From contig JAJZDA010000006.1 in NCBI GenBank assembly GCA_021851525.1, positions 1-46,253 of the forward strand: 46,253 bases of DNA, written 5' to 3'. This document shows positions 15,300-23,465 of this stretch, in pieces. The notes beneath the pieces were generated by a model. That model made no database searches. It was not told the DNA's origin and worked only from the letters and a program-made list of their open reading frames with translations. Numbering within the stretch: position 1 is the first letter of the stretch; every line of letters begins with the position of its first letter. The translations under genes were made by a program, and so were the position numbers. This stretch comes from Actinomycetes bacterium (GTDB lineage: Bacteria > Actinomycetota > Thermoleophilia > Solirubrobacterales > Solirubrobacteraceae).

Positions 15300-16394
15300 A
15301 TGCCGGGACTCGCGCCTCCCACCGACGACTACGAAGCGGCCGAGGCTGAGAACCTCTCGCTTGACGAGCGGAAGGCCACCCGCAACCTGCTGCACGGGCT
15401 GATCGCGCTGGCGATCCTCGTGCTGCTGGTGATCGGGCTGATCCTGGCCGTCCCCGGGCTCCACCAGGTGGGGCATGAGATCGACCACATGGCCTTCACC
15501 TGGGTGGCACTGGCCGTCGTCTTGGAGGTGCTCTCCTGCGTCGGCTACATCATCGCCTTCCTGCAGGTCTTCGAGCGCGCCCCGATCCGCTTCGGCGCCC
15601 GCGTCGCGTTGAGCGAGCTGGCGTTCGGCGCAGCCGTCTCCCTCGGGGGAGCGGGGAGCATCGCGGTCGGCGCCTGGCTGCTGGTCGAGCGGGGTCTGAA
15701 GCCCGCCCGGGTCGCGGAGCGCTCGGCCGTGCTGTTCCTGCTGACCAGCGCGATCAACGTGCTCACGCTGGGGGCGGCCGGGCTGGCCGTCTGGTTCGGC
15801 CTGCTGCCCGGCACCAACGAGATGCTGCTGTCACTGGTGCCGGGCTGCATCGGGCTGCTCGTGTTCCTGGCGTTCCTCGCCCTGCCACCGATCTCCGACC
15901 GGATCACCGACGGGCGCAGCGGCAGGGCCGCGCAGTGGATGCGGGTCACCTCCGAGACGATCCGCGCCACCGAACGGGTGCTGTTCCGCTGGGACTGGCG
16001 GGTCGTCGGCGCTATCGGCTACCTGTGGTTTGACATCGCGGTGCTCTGGGTCTGCTTTGAGGCGATCGGGCATCCGCCGCCGCTCGCGGTGGTGATCCTC
16101 GCCTACCAGATCGGCTACCTCTCGAACCTGGTGCCGATCCCGGGCGGCATCGGCGTGCTGGACGGCAGCTTCGTCGGCATGTTCGTGCTCTACAGCGTCG
16201 GAGCCACGGTCGCGACCTCCGCAACGATCGTCTACCACGCGATCTCACTCTGGATTCCCGCCACCTGGGGCACCATCTCCTTCATCCTGCTGCGCCGCTC
16301 GCGCAACGAGCCGCTGGAGCTGCGGGCGACGATGACGGAGCGCCGTGAGGCCCGTCGCGCGAGGCGTGCCGAGCAGCGCCAGGCGGCGGGCTAA
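15300..16394 (+). CDS. Flippase-like polytopic membrane protein (UPF0104/LPG synthase TM family)
   Basis: This 364-aa integral membrane protein has about eight hydrophobic segments, beginning LIALAILVLLVIGLILAVPG. It contains SELAFGAAVSLGGAGSIAVGAWLL and the late YQIGYLSNLVPIPGGIGVLDG motif that typifies the lysylphosphatidylglycerol synthetase/flippase-like (UPF0104) family. Such proteins are thought to move lipid-linked molecules or to be the membrane half of MprF-type enzymes, and this one lacks a synthetase domain. The C-terminus is Arg-rich. The ATG at 15300 with a GAAAGG ribosome site is chosen. The frame stays open far upstream only because it runs antisense through the MBL gene. Confidence 0.85.
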   Translation: MPGLAPPTDDYEAAEAENLSLDERKATRNLLHGLIALAILVLLVIGLILAVPGLHQVGHEIDHMAFTWVALAVVLEVLSCVGYIIAFLQVFERAPIRFGARVALSELAFGAAVSLGGAGSIAVGAWLLVERGLKPARVAERSAVLFLLTSAINVLTLGAAGLAVWFGLLPGTNEMLLSLVPGCIGLLVFLAFLALPPISDRITDGRSGRAAQWMRVTSETIRATERVLFRWDWRVVGAIGYLWFDIAVLWVCFEAIGHPPPLAVVILAYQIGYLSNLVPIPGGIGVLDGSFVGMFVLYSVGATVATSATIVYHAISLWIPATWGTISFILLRRSRNEPLELRATMTERREARRARRAEQRQAAG

Positions 16395-16405
16395 CGGCCC
16401 GCCGC
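16383..16405 (+). terminator. Hairpin spanning the flippase-like stop codon
   Basis: gcggcgggc (16383-16391) pairs with gcccgccgc (16397-16405) around the loop taacg, which contains the TAA stop. Confidence 0.55.
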
Positions 16406-16467
16406 GCCACACCGGAGCGGCATCGCCGACAGGCCGGGCGACAGCCGGCGGCCGGCCCTCTGCAGCT

Positions 16468-16483
16468 GTTACCGAGCCGTTAC
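16468..16483 (+). promoter_or_regulatory. GTTAC direct repeats, 11 bp apart: candidate response-regulator site
   Basis: GTTAC at 16468-16472 and 16479-16483 repeat with an 11-bp period about 80 bp upstream of the two-component operon. OmpR/PhoB-family regulators bind head-to-tail half sites with this spacing. Autoregulation by the response regulator of this operon is the natural inference. Confidence 0.45.
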
Positions 16484-16553
16484 AGATGCCCGGTCGATCC
16501 GTGACGCGCGCGGACGATCCTGCCCTCAACTTCAATCAGGTCGGGAGCAGGCA

Positions 16554-16895
16554 GTGCCCAAGAGGCTGGTCAAACGGTTCACCGCAATGGCGGTGGTCAC
16601 AGGCGCCACCGCGGCGATGGTCGCAAGCGCGGTGCTCGCGCTCGCCCCTGTACCCGCGCGGGCGGCGCCACTCAGCGGCAGCGGCCGGCCGCCGGGCGGC
16701 GCAGCGGCGGCAGACGGACGCCACTACCGTGTGCGTGTGAACGCTCGGACCGCAGCCCGTGAGCTCGGCCACGCCGGCCGCCTGACGCTGGCGGTGAGCC
16801 GCTCCGACCCAGCGCCCCAGACCGGTTCCCGCGCCGCGCGCGTCACCATCACCAGCCCAGGCGCAGCCGGGCCGCGTGGCGGCGGACGGGCGTGA
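16554..16895 (+). CDS. Small exported protein of unknown function
   Basis: This 113-aa protein has a clear Sec-type signal peptide: basic MPKRLVKRF, hydrophobic AVVTGATAAMVASAVLAL, and a probable cleavage after PARA around residue 37. The mature part is low in hydrophobic residues and rich in Gly, Ala and Arg, with no recognised domain and no cysteine. The GTG start follows a GGGAG ribosome site. Its stop overlaps the next gene's GTG start (GTGA), so it is the first gene of the signalling operon. It may be a co-sensed or co-secreted factor. Codon-level conservation would be needed to confirm it. Confidence 0.6.
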   Translation: MPKRLVKRFTAMAVVTGATAAMVASAVLALAPVPARAAPLSGSGRPPGGAAAADGRHYRVRVNARTAARELGHAGRLTLAVSRSDPAPQTGSRAARVTITSPGAAGPRGGGRA

Positions 16896-17383
16896 GCCTG
16901 CGCCTCGCAAGCGGCTTCAGACGCGGACCGGGGCCGCTCCTGGCCCTGGCTGGCTCGTGCTCGATCGTCGCCGGTTGCGGCACGCAGGCGCTGCAGACCA
17001 GTCACCCACCCAGAACCGTTTCCCCCGCCGTCAGCGCCACCGTCGTGTTTGACTGCGGCGGCGGCGCCCAGGTCAAGCCCAGGACCCTGGTTCTGGCCTG
17101 CGCAGATGCAGGGGACACGCTGGTGCGGCTGCGGTGGCGTTCCTGGGGCGAGGCGAGCGCCACCGCCCGGGGCGCGCTCTCGGAACTGACCTGCGTGCCC
17201 AACTGCGCCGCCGGCGGCATCAGGCTCTACCAGGTGACCGTTAGGGTGACCGGCCTGGCGCTGCAGGGCTCGCGCGCCGCCTACCGCCAGCTGACCGTGA
17301 CCGCCGAGGGCGGGACGCTCGGGGGGCTGGGCCGCAACGTGCGCTACTCACTGACCGCGACCGGTCCCGCGATCGAGACCTGA
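16892..17383 (+). CDS. Exported lipoprotein of the two-component operon
   Basis: This 163-aa protein has a signal sequence ending in the lipobox IVAGC (Cys29), so the mature protein is probably lipid-anchored outside the membrane. The mature domain has an actinobacterial secreted-protein pattern: CGGGAQVKPRTLVLACADAGD, LRWRSWGEASATARG and LTCVPNCAAGG. Its paired cysteines may form disulfides. The order lipoprotein-response regulator-kinase resembles CseA-CseB-CseC of Streptomyces, where the lipoprotein restrains envelope-stress signalling. Homology to CseA is not evident, so the parallel is positional. The GTG start overlaps the preceding gene by four bases. Confidence 0.75.
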   Translation: MSLRLASGFRRGPGPLLALAGSCSIVAGCGTQALQTSHPPRTVSPAVSATVVFDCGGGAQVKPRTLVLACADAGDTLVRLRWRSWGEASATARGALSELTCVPNCAAGGIRLYQVTVRVTGLALQGSRAAYRQLTVTAEGGTLGGLGRNVRYSLTATGPAIET

Positions 17384-17402
17384 GTGGAGCTCCGGGCCGA
17401 GG

Positions 17403-18089
17403 ATGAGCACCCCACAGAACGCCCATGTGTTGCTGGTCGAGGATGACGCCGCGATCCGCGAGACCACGGCGATGCTGCTCACCCAGTTCGGCTTCAGCGT
17501 GCGAACCGCCGCCGACGGTCAGGCGGGACTCGACGCCTTCCGCAGCGACCCGCCGGACGTGGCGCTGCTGGACGTGATGCTGCCGCGCATCGACGGGATC
17601 TCACTGACGCGAGCGATCCGCGACGCCGGCACCACGCCGATCGTGCTGGTCTCCGCGCGGGACCACCCGCTGGACGTGGTGGCGGGCCTGGAGGCCGGCG
17701 CCGACGACTACGTGACAAAGCCCTTCGACGGTCCCGTCCTGGCTGCTCGGCTGCGTGCTGTGCTGCGGCGCGCCGGGCGCATCCACGACGACAGCGACGG
17801 GCGCGGCAGGCTGGCCTTCGGCGAACTGGTGGTCGACCCGGCGGGCATGACCGCGACGGTCGGCGGCGAATCGGTCCGCCTGACGGCCACCGAGGCGAAG
17901 CTGCTCAGCGAACTGGCCCGCAACGCCGGGATCGTGCTCTCGCGTGATCAGCTGCTGGAGAGCGTCTGGGGCTATGAGTGGGGCGGCGACACACGTCTGG
18001 TCGACGTCCACGTCCAGCGCCTGCGGGCGAAGATCGGGGCGCAGCGGATCGAGACGGTGCGTGGCGCCGGCTACAAGCTGGTGCGCTGA
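17403..18089 (+). CDS. OmpR/PhoB-family response regulator
   Basis: This 228-aa protein has an N-terminal receiver domain with acidic pocket EDD (residues 13-15). The phospho-acceptor is Asp57 in LLDVMLP, and the conserved Lys is in DYVTKPF (~104). A C-terminal winged helix runs from about 130 to 228 (TATEAKLLSELARNAG, QLLESVWG, RLVDVHVQRLRAKIG, VRGAGYKL). It controls transcription when phosphorylated by the adjacent kinase. The start ATG follows ccgagg closely. Its stop overlaps the kinase start (TGATG), ensuring coupled synthesis. Confidence 0.95.
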   Translation: MSTPQNAHVLLVEDDAAIRETTAMLLTQFGFSVRTAADGQAGLDAFRSDPPDVALLDVMLPRIDGISLTRAIRDAGTTPIVLVSARDHPLDVVAGLEAGADDYVTKPFDGPVLAARLRAVLRRAGRIHDDSDGRGRLAFGELVVDPAGMTATVGGESVRLTATEAKLLSELARNAGIVLSRDQLLESVWGYEWGGDTRLVDVHVQRLRAKIGAQRIETVRGAGYKLVR

Positions 18090-19309
18090 TGCCGACGCTG
18101 CGGCGACTGGACCCGCGGCGGTCGCTGCGCGTGCGCGTGGCGCTCTCGGTCGCGGCGTTGAGCATCGTGCTGACCGCCGGGATCGGGCTGACCGTCTACA
18201 CCGTCACGCGCCACAGCGTCACCGAGTCGGCCCGCCACACCGCGGCCGACAGCGTTGTGGTGGCGGCCTACGTGTACAACCACACCGGGCAGATCGTGAC
18301 CGGGGCGGCGCGCGACGCCCCGTCCGCCCCCGCGCCGCTGCGCGGGGCCGTCCTCGAGGGCCTGCTCGGCACGTACGTCACCGGCTCGCAGATCTGGGCT
18401 GGGACCCCGCTGCCCGGGGGCGCCGGGATCTACGTCGAGACCGCCAACCCCAACACCCACACGCTCGCCACGCTGCGCGCCACGATCCTGCTGGTGGGCG
18501 TGGTCGCGGTCTTCCTGGCAACCGGCCTGGGGGTGCTGCTGGCCAACGGCCTCTCCAAGGAGTTGCGGGCCGCGGCCACCGTCGCCGACCGCGTGGCCGG
18601 CGGCGAGCTGGAGGCGCGGATCGCCGCCCACGGCGCCGACGAGGTGGCCCGGCTGGGACGTGCGATCGACGAGATGGCCGTGGCGCTCTCCGAGCGCATC
18701 GAGCGCGAGCGGCGCTTCTCCGCGGACGTCGCGCATGAGCTGCGCACGCCGCTCACCGCGCTGGTCAGCGCGGGCGCGCTGCTCGGTCAGGACCGCGCTG
18801 CGCAGATCGTGCGTGAGCGCGTCGGCGCGCTGCGCGCGCTGGTCGAGGATCTGCTTGAGATCGCGCGTATCGAGCAGGGCGGGGAGCCGCTCAGGCTGGA
18901 GCCGGTGGACCTCCCGGCGCTGGTGCGGATCACGCTCGAGGCCAGGGGCGCACGTGACTCGGTGACGCTCGAACAGACCGACGGCGAGCCTGTGCTGACC
19001 GACCCACGGCGGCTCGAGCGGATCGTCGCCAACCTGCTTGACAACGCCTCGCGGCACGGCGGCACACCGATCACCGTGCGCGTCGCTGACCACACGATCA
19101 CCGTTCAGGACTCCGGGCCGGGCTTCCCGGCCGAGCTGCTGCACGATGGCCCGGTGCCGTTCCGCACCGGGGCCGCGGAGCGCGGCAACGGTACCGGGCT
19201 CGGCCTGACCATCGCCGCGGCCCAGGCCACCGTGCTGGGAGCGCGCCTGCAGCTGGAGAACCCGGCCTCCGGCGGCGCCCAGGCATCGCTGGTGCTGCCA
19301 GGCGGCTGA
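18089..19309 (+). CDS. Sensor histidine kinase (HPK with HAMP)
   Basis: This 406-aa membrane kinase has TM1 (~17-39), an extracytoplasmic loop of about 90 residues, and TM2 (~131-153). A HAMP domain follows, then the H-box FSADVAHELRTPLTAL with His216. The N-box is NLLDNASRHG, with DSGPGF (G1) and GNGTGLGL (G2). It autophosphorylates and passes phosphate to the response regulator. The ATG at 18089 overlaps the preceding stop (TGATG). A longer in-frame extension into the regulator gene is not credible. The loop contains no cysteines, so the sensed signal is not obvious. The lipoprotein encoded upstream may modulate it. Confidence 0.95.
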   Translation: MPTLRRLDPRRSLRVRVALSVAALSIVLTAGIGLTVYTVTRHSVTESARHTAADSVVVAAYVYNHTGQIVTGAARDAPSAPAPLRGAVLEGLLGTYVTGSQIWAGTPLPGGAGIYVETANPNTHTLATLRATILLVGVVAVFLATGLGVLLANGLSKELRAAATVADRVAGGELEARIAAHGADEVARLGRAIDEMAVALSERIERERRFSADVAHELRTPLTALVSAGALLGQDRAAQIVRERVGALRALVEDLLEIARIEQGGEPLRLEPVDLPALVRITLEARGARDSVTLEQTDGEPVLTDPRRLERIVANLLDNASRHGGTPITVRVADHTITVQDSGPGFPAELLHDGPVPFRTGAAERGNGTGLGLTIAAAQATVLGARLQLENPASGGAQASLVLPGG

Positions 19310-19347
19310 GCTGGGCGCCGGATCGTTGCGAGCCGGGCTCCGAGTGT

Positions 19348-19377
19348 TTGCACGGTTTACACGGATTTGTGTAAAGT
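19348..19377 (+). promoter_or_regulatory. Promoter and TTTACAC palindromic operator of the GbsR-type gene
   Basis: TTGCAC (19348-19353), an 18-bp spacer and TAAAGT (19372-19377) precede the GTG at 19387 by 9 bases. Between and over the -10 lies the perfect inverted repeat TTTACAC-ggattt-GTGTAAA (19356-19375), a likely site for the regulator to repress its own operon with the ABC exporter. Confidence 0.75.
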
Positions 19378-19386
19378 CAGACTTCC

Positions 19387-19893
19387 GTGCCGTTCCATGA
19401 GCAAGAACTCGCCTTCTCTGACCAGGTGGGCCGCCACTTCGCCCGCCAGTACGGCATGCCGCCGATGGTCGGCCGGGTCGCGGGCTGGCTGCTGATCTGC
19501 GATCCGCCCGAGCAGACCGCGGCGCAGATCGCCGCCGCGCTCAGCGTCAGCCGCAGCGCCGTCGGCAGCGCGCTCGACGCGCTGGAGAGCTTCGCTTTCA
19601 TCAGGCGCACGCGAACTCCCGGAGAGCGCGCTGACCGGGTCATGCTCAACCCCGAGGCGGGAGCGCAGGGACTCGACTCCCGCGCGGAGTTCGGGGCGAT
19701 GGCCACGCTCGCACGCCACGGCCTGGAGGTGCTCGCGGACGCGCCCCTGGCGCGGCGGGGCCGGCTGCTGGAGCTGGCCAGCTTCTACGACTGGCTGCTT
19801 GAGCGGATGCCCCTGCTGGCCCGCGAGTGGAGCGCCCACCGCGAACAGCTGCGTGCCGCCGGAACCCTTCCAGACCCCAGGAGCACCACATGA
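19387..19893 (+). CDS. GbsR/MarR-family transcriptional regulator
   Basis: This 168-aa winged-helix protein starts FHEQELAFSDQVGRHFARQYGMPPMVGRVAGWLLICDP, the GbsR-type N-terminal dimer helix. The helix-turn-helix QTAAQIAALSVSRSAVGSALDALESFAFIRR follows, with a C-terminal helical region. GbsR-like regulators of this size often control adjacent ABC-2 exporters in actinobacteria. The GTG start lies directly after a promoter carrying a palindromic operator. Its stop overlaps the ATG of the ATPase gene (ATGA), so regulator and transporter form one coupled operon. The inducing ligand is unknown. Confidence 0.88.
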   Translation: MPFHEQELAFSDQVGRHFARQYGMPPMVGRVAGWLLICDPPEQTAAQIAAALSVSRSAVGSALDALESFAFIRRTRTPGERADRVMLNPEAGAQGLDSRAEFGAMATLARHGLEVLADAPLARRGRLLELASFYDWLLERMPLLAREWSAHREQLRAAGTLPDPRSTT

Positions 19894-20867
19894 CCAACGA
19901 CGCTCCGGCGATCCTCGCCGAGGACCTGCAGCAGCGCTTCAAGTCGGTGACCGCGCTGGATGGCCTCTCACTCTCGGTACCGACCGGAAGCGTGTTTGGG
20001 CTGCTGGGCCCCAACGGCGCCGGCAAGACAACCTTCGTGCGGATCGTCGCGACACTGCTGCGCCCCAGCTCCGGCCGCGTGAGCGTGCTGGGCCACGATG
20101 TGCTGCGCGAGCCCCTGGCGGTGCGGCGACGGATCGGGCTCGCCGGCCAGTTCGCCGCCGTGGACGAGGAGCTCACCGGCCGCGAGAACCTGGAGATGGT
20201 CGGCCGCCTCTACCGGCTGCCCGCGCGCGAGGCACGCGCGCGGGCCCGCGAGGTGCTGGAGCGGTTTGAGCTCAGCGACGCCGCCGACCGGCGGGTGTCC
20301 ACCTACTCCGGCGGCATGCGCCGCCGCCTGGACCTCGGAGCGAGCCTCGCGGGACGCCCGCCGATCCTCCTGCTCGACGAGCCGACCACCGGACTTGACC
20401 CGCGCTCGCGCCAGGAGCTGTGGGAGATAGTCGAGCAACTGCGACGCGACGGCACCACCGTGCTGCTCACCACCCAATACCTGGAGGAGGCCGACCGCCT
20501 GGCGCAACAGATCGCGCTGGTGGACCACGGTCGCATCGCCGCGCAGGGCACGACCGACGAGCTCAAGGCGATGATCGGTGCGCAGATCCTGGTGGTGCGG
20601 GTGGCCGACCGGTCGCTGACGCTCGCTGTGGCCCAGGCGCTGCGGGTGCTCAGCGGCGGTGAGCACCCGCTGGCGGATGAGGCCGCCGGTGAGGTGCGCG
20701 TGGCTGTCGCGGCGCCCAGCGCGGCGATCGCGGCGGTGAGGATCCTCGATGAGCTGGGTGTCGAGCCCAGCGGGATGGAGCTGCAACAGCCGAGCCTCGA
20801 CGATGTCTTCCTCACGCTCACCGGCCACCGGGCCGAGGACCAACCCGCGACAGAGGAGCGAGCATGA
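19890..20867 (+). CDS. ABC exporter ATP-binding protein (DrrA-like)
   Basis: This 325-aa ATPase has Walker A GPNGAGKTT (~39-47), signature STYSGGMRRRLDLG, Walker B ILLLDEPTTGLDP, and H-loop LLTTQYLEEADRLA. The C-terminal ~90 residues (LTLAVAQALRVL, then PSLDDVFLTLTGH) match the DrrA extension. It powers the ABC-2 permease encoded next. The ATG at 19890 has an AGGAG site 6 bases upstream and overlaps the regulator stop. A longer in-frame start within the regulator is therefore rejected. DrrA/DrrB systems export drugs, antibiotics or lipids, and the substrate here is not predictable. Confidence 0.93.
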   Translation: MTNDAPAILAEDLQQRFKSVTALDGLSLSVPTGSVFGLLGPNGAGKTTFVRIVATLLRPSSGRVSVLGHDVLREPLAVRRRIGLAGQFAAVDEELTGRENLEMVGRLYRLPAREARARAREVLERFELSDAADRRVSTYSGGMRRRLDLGASLAGRPPILLLDEPTTGLDPRSRQELWEIVEQLRRDGTTVLLTTQYLEEADRLAQQIALVDHGRIAAQGTTDELKAMIGAQILVVRVADRSLTLAVAQALRVLSGGEHPLADEAAGEVRVAVAAPSAAIAAVRILDELGVEPSGMELQQPSLDDVFLTLTGHRAEDQPATEERA

Positions 20868-21658
20868 GCTCGAGCACGGTGGAGCGCGAGCGGATCTCCG
20901 TAGCGGAGGCGCTCGCGGACAGCGGCGTGATGGCGCGCCGGCAGCTGCGCAAGGTGCTGCGGCGCCCGACCTACGTGATCTTCGCCTTCGTGCAGCCGGT
21001 GATGTTCCTGCTGCTCTTCCGCTACGTCTTTGGCGGTGCGATCAAGACCGGGGCGATCAACTACGTCAACTACCTGCTTCCCGGGATCGTCGTGCAGACC
21101 GCGGTGTTCGGCTCCCTGGTCACCGGGCTCGGGCTGACCGAGGACCTCAAGGCCGGTGTCGTCGACCGGCTGCGCTCGCTGCCGATGGCGCGCTCCGCGG
21201 TGCTGATCGGACGCACCACGGCGGACCTGCTGATGAACTCGATGACGCTGATCGTGATGGTCGGGGTCGGCGTGCTGGTCGGGTTCCGCCCAAGCCAGTC
21301 GGTCGGCAGCGAGCTGCTGGCGTTCCTGCTGGTGCTGGCCTTCGCCTACGTGTTCTCGTGGATCAGCGCCTTTGTGGGACTGTCGGTCAAGGACCCTGAA
21401 ACCGCCCAGTCGGCCGGCTTCATCTGGGTCTTCCCGTTGACCTTCGCCTCCTCCGCATTCGTCCCGACCGCCTCGATGCCGGGGGTGGTGCGCGCGTTTG
21501 CCAACGTCAACCCGATGACGCTCGCGGTCAACGCGACCCGCTCACTGAGCGTCGGGCACGGGCAGGCGCTGCACCCAGCGCTCGGGATGCTCGCCTGGCT
21601 GGCGGGGCTGCTCCTGGTGTTCGTACCGCTGGCGGTGCGCGCGTTCCGACGCACCTGA
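20864..21658 (+). CDS. ABC-2 type exporter permease (DrrB-like)
   Basis: This 264-aa permease has a cytoplasmic N-terminus and about six membrane spans. The RPTYVIFAFVQPVMFLLLFRYVFGG opening and the YLLPGIVVQTAVFG, DRLRSLPM and FVPTASMPGVVRAFANVNP segments are typical of DrrB/ABC-2 proteins. It overlaps the ATPase gene by four bases (ATGA) and completes the regulator-ATPase-permease operon. The DRLRSLPM stretch is the coupling-helix region that contacts the ATPase. Confidence 0.92.
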   Translation: MSSSTVERERISVAEALADSGVMARRQLRKVLRRPTYVIFAFVQPVMFLLLFRYVFGGAIKTGAINYVNYLLPGIVVQTAVFGSLVTGLGLTEDLKAGVVDRLRSLPMARSAVLIGRTTADLLMNSMTLIVMVGVGVLVGFRPSQSVGSELLAFLLVLAFAYVFSWISAFVGLSVKDPETAQSAGFIWVFPLTFASSAFVPTASMPGVVRAFANVNPMTLAVNATRSLSVGHGQALHPALGMLAWLAGLLLVFVPLAVRAFRRT

Positions 21659-21689
21659 TCAGACCGCCCGCAATGGACTCTCCGACGCC

Positions 21690-21731
21690 CGCACAAGGCG
21701 CCTCGGTGCCCGCAGCAAGCGCCTCGGTGCC
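21690..21731. repeat. 21-bp tandem duplication after the ABC permease gene
   Basis: Two 21-bp units (21690-21710 and 21711-21731) share cgcctcggtgcc and differ at a few positions upstream of it. They lie in the 107-bp gap between convergent genes. No separate terminator hairpin stands out. Confidence 0.6.
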
Positions 21732-21765
21732 TGCACCTGCGGGGAAGGCGGGGGCCGCCGGGCGC

Positions 21766-22767
21766 TCAGTGTGAGAGCGCCGGGGTGAGCTGCGTGCCGC
21801 GGCCCTCCCGGCGGCTGGACTTGGCCGCGTACATGAGCCTGTCGGCGCGCGCAAGCCACAGCGGGAACGGCTCATCCGCAGTCCGCTGCGCAACACCGAA
21901 GGACCAGCGCACGCAGCTGCCGAGGGCCAGCTCAGCGGCCCAGCGCTGCGCCCCCTGCTCATCGGCCCCAGGGAGGATCGCCACGAACTCATCACCGCCC
22001 ACCCGCGCGGTGAGCGTGGCAGCTGCGGCGGCTCCCTCGAGCTCATCCCCGAACGCCACCAGCAGCGCGTCGCCAGCAGCGTGCCCTTCACGGTCGTTGA
22101 CCGCCTTGAAGCCATCGAGATCGATCAGCACGAGGCTCATCGTCTGCGACTCATGTCCGCGGCGATCACGCTCGGCGAGCCGCTGCTCCAGCCCGAAGCG
22201 GTTGAGCAGTCCGGTGAGATGGTCGCGCCGCACCTGGCTGCGCAGGCCGGCCAGGACGTGGTGCACGGTGAGCGCGCCCACAGCTCCGCCGCAGCCGGCC
22301 ACACACAGGTCCGCGAGCGTGCCCAGGTGGTCTGCGTTGAGCGCTGCCGCAGCCAGCGCGCCGAGCAGCCCGACCAGCCAGGCGAAGCGCAGCGTGCGCA
22401 GATCGAAGAAGACGACAACCCAGACCTGCAACCAGACAAACGCGCCTGCCGCGGCGAGCCGGCCGGCACTGGCGGCCGCCACCGAGACCAGCAGCACCGC
22501 CATCGTGAGGCGCGCCCCGGCCAGCAGCAGCAGCGCGCTCCCGGAGAGCCGTCCGGCGCCCGTCACGGTCGCCAGCGCCAGCGCCAGCAGCAGCACGCCG
22601 CAGAGCACGATGGCGCGCACCGGCAGCGACGCGGACGGCGGCGCCAGCAGGAACGCGGCCGTGCCGGCGGCGGCCACCAGATCCATGGACGCGAGTGTCA
22701 CTGCCGCCAGGCGGTGATCCCTGCGCGACTGCGGCCTCAGCTGGTTGTGCTTCTCAGTTGCTGGCAT
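21766..22767 (-). CDS. Membrane-bound diguanylate cyclase (GGDEF)
   Basis: This 333-aa protein has an N-terminal membrane region of about five or six helices (~22-170) and a C-terminal GGDEF domain. The active-site motif GGDEF is intact (257-261). The metal/substrate segments LIDLDGFKAVNDREGHAAGD and RRDHLTGLLNR are present. It makes cyclic di-GMP from two GTP. The usual RxxD inhibitory site five residues before GGDEF is absent (AAAATLTAR), so product inhibition may be weak. The ATG at 22767 follows GGAGGG by only 3 bases, and an upstream GTG at 22833 is a weaker alternative. The last helix is followed by a short LTPAL tail. Confidence 0.9.
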   Translation of the reverse strand: MPATEKHNQLRPQSRRDHRLAAVTLASMDLVAAAGTAAFLLAPPSASLPVRAIVLCGVLLLALALATVTGAGRLSGSALLLLAGARLTMAVLLVSVAAASAGRLAAAGAFVWLQVWVVVFFDLRTLRFAWLVGLLGALAAAALNADHLGTLADLCVAGCGGAVGALTVHHVLAGLRSQVRRDHLTGLLNRFGLEQRLAERDRRGHESQTMSLVLIDLDGFKAVNDREGHAAGDALLVAFGDELEGAAAAATLTARVGGDEFVAILPGADEQGAQRWAAELALGSCVRWSFGVAQRTADEPFPLWLARADRLMYAAKSSRREGRGTQLTPALSH

Positions 22768-22901
22768 CTTCCCTCCGTCGCAGGGCTCATCGGTCCACGC
22801 GACGCCGCGCTTGAGCGCTGCAACGGACCGCACGCCTCCGCTCCCGGCGGGGAAACGGCGCCAGGATGGCCCGTGGAAGCTGCGCTAGAGTCGGCGCGGC
22901 G

Positions 22902-23465
22902 ATGCGCTCCGCCGCGACCGGCAGCTCCGATCTGACGTGCACCGCGGGCGACGCCGGCTCGCCTGCAGCCGAGCCCCCGCAGCGGGTGCTGGTGGTGATG
23001 GGGGTGTCCGGCTCAGGCAAATCGACGCTCGCGCGCCGGCTCGCGGACGAGCTGGGCTGGGATCTGCAGGAGGGCGACGAGCTGCACCCCGCCGCCAACC
23101 TGGCGAAGATGTCAGCCGGCAGGCCGCTCAGCGACGCTGACCGCGAGCCCTGGCTGGCGGCGGTCCGCGCTTGGATCGACGCGCAACTGGATCAGCGCCG
23201 CAGCGGTGTGGTCAGCTGCTCGGCGCTGAGGCGCTCCTACCGCGACTGGCTCAGACGGCCAGGGGTCACGTTCGTGTATCTGGACGTCGGCCGGCCTGAA
23301 TTGGCCCGCCGGCTGGCGACCCGGGCCGAGCACTTCATGCCGGCGCAACTGCTTGACTCGCAACTGGCGACGCTCGAGGTGCCGACGGCCGCGGAGGCTG
23401 ACGTGATCCGCGTTGACGGGGAGCGCGGCGACGCGGTGACCGCGGTCCTCGCCCGGCTCGACTGA
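22902..23465 (+). CDS. Gluconokinase
   Basis: This 187-aa P-loop kinase (GntK type) phosphorylates gluconate to 6-phosphogluconate. The P-loop GVSGSGKST is at 34-42. Family markers are EGDELHPAANLAKMSAGRPL (substrate binding), CSALRRSYRDWLR, and HFMPAQLLDSQLATLE near the C-terminus. The ATG at 22902 is preferred: a TAGAGT box lies 10 bases upstream, and the N-terminal 25 residues before the P-loop strand already exceed the usual length. An upstream ATG at 22866 is possible. It is convergent with the phosphofructokinase gene. Its last codons form the first unit of a tandem repeat array. Confidence 0.93.
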   Translation: MRSAATGSSDLTCTAGDAGSPAAEPPQRVLVVMGVSGSGKSTLARRLADELGWDLQEGDELHPAANLAKMSAGRPLSDADREPWLAAVRAWIDAQLDQRRSGVVSCSALRRSYRDWLRRPGVTFVYLDVGRPELARRLATRAEHFMPAQLLDSQLATLEVPTAAEADVIRVDGERGDAVTAVLARLD

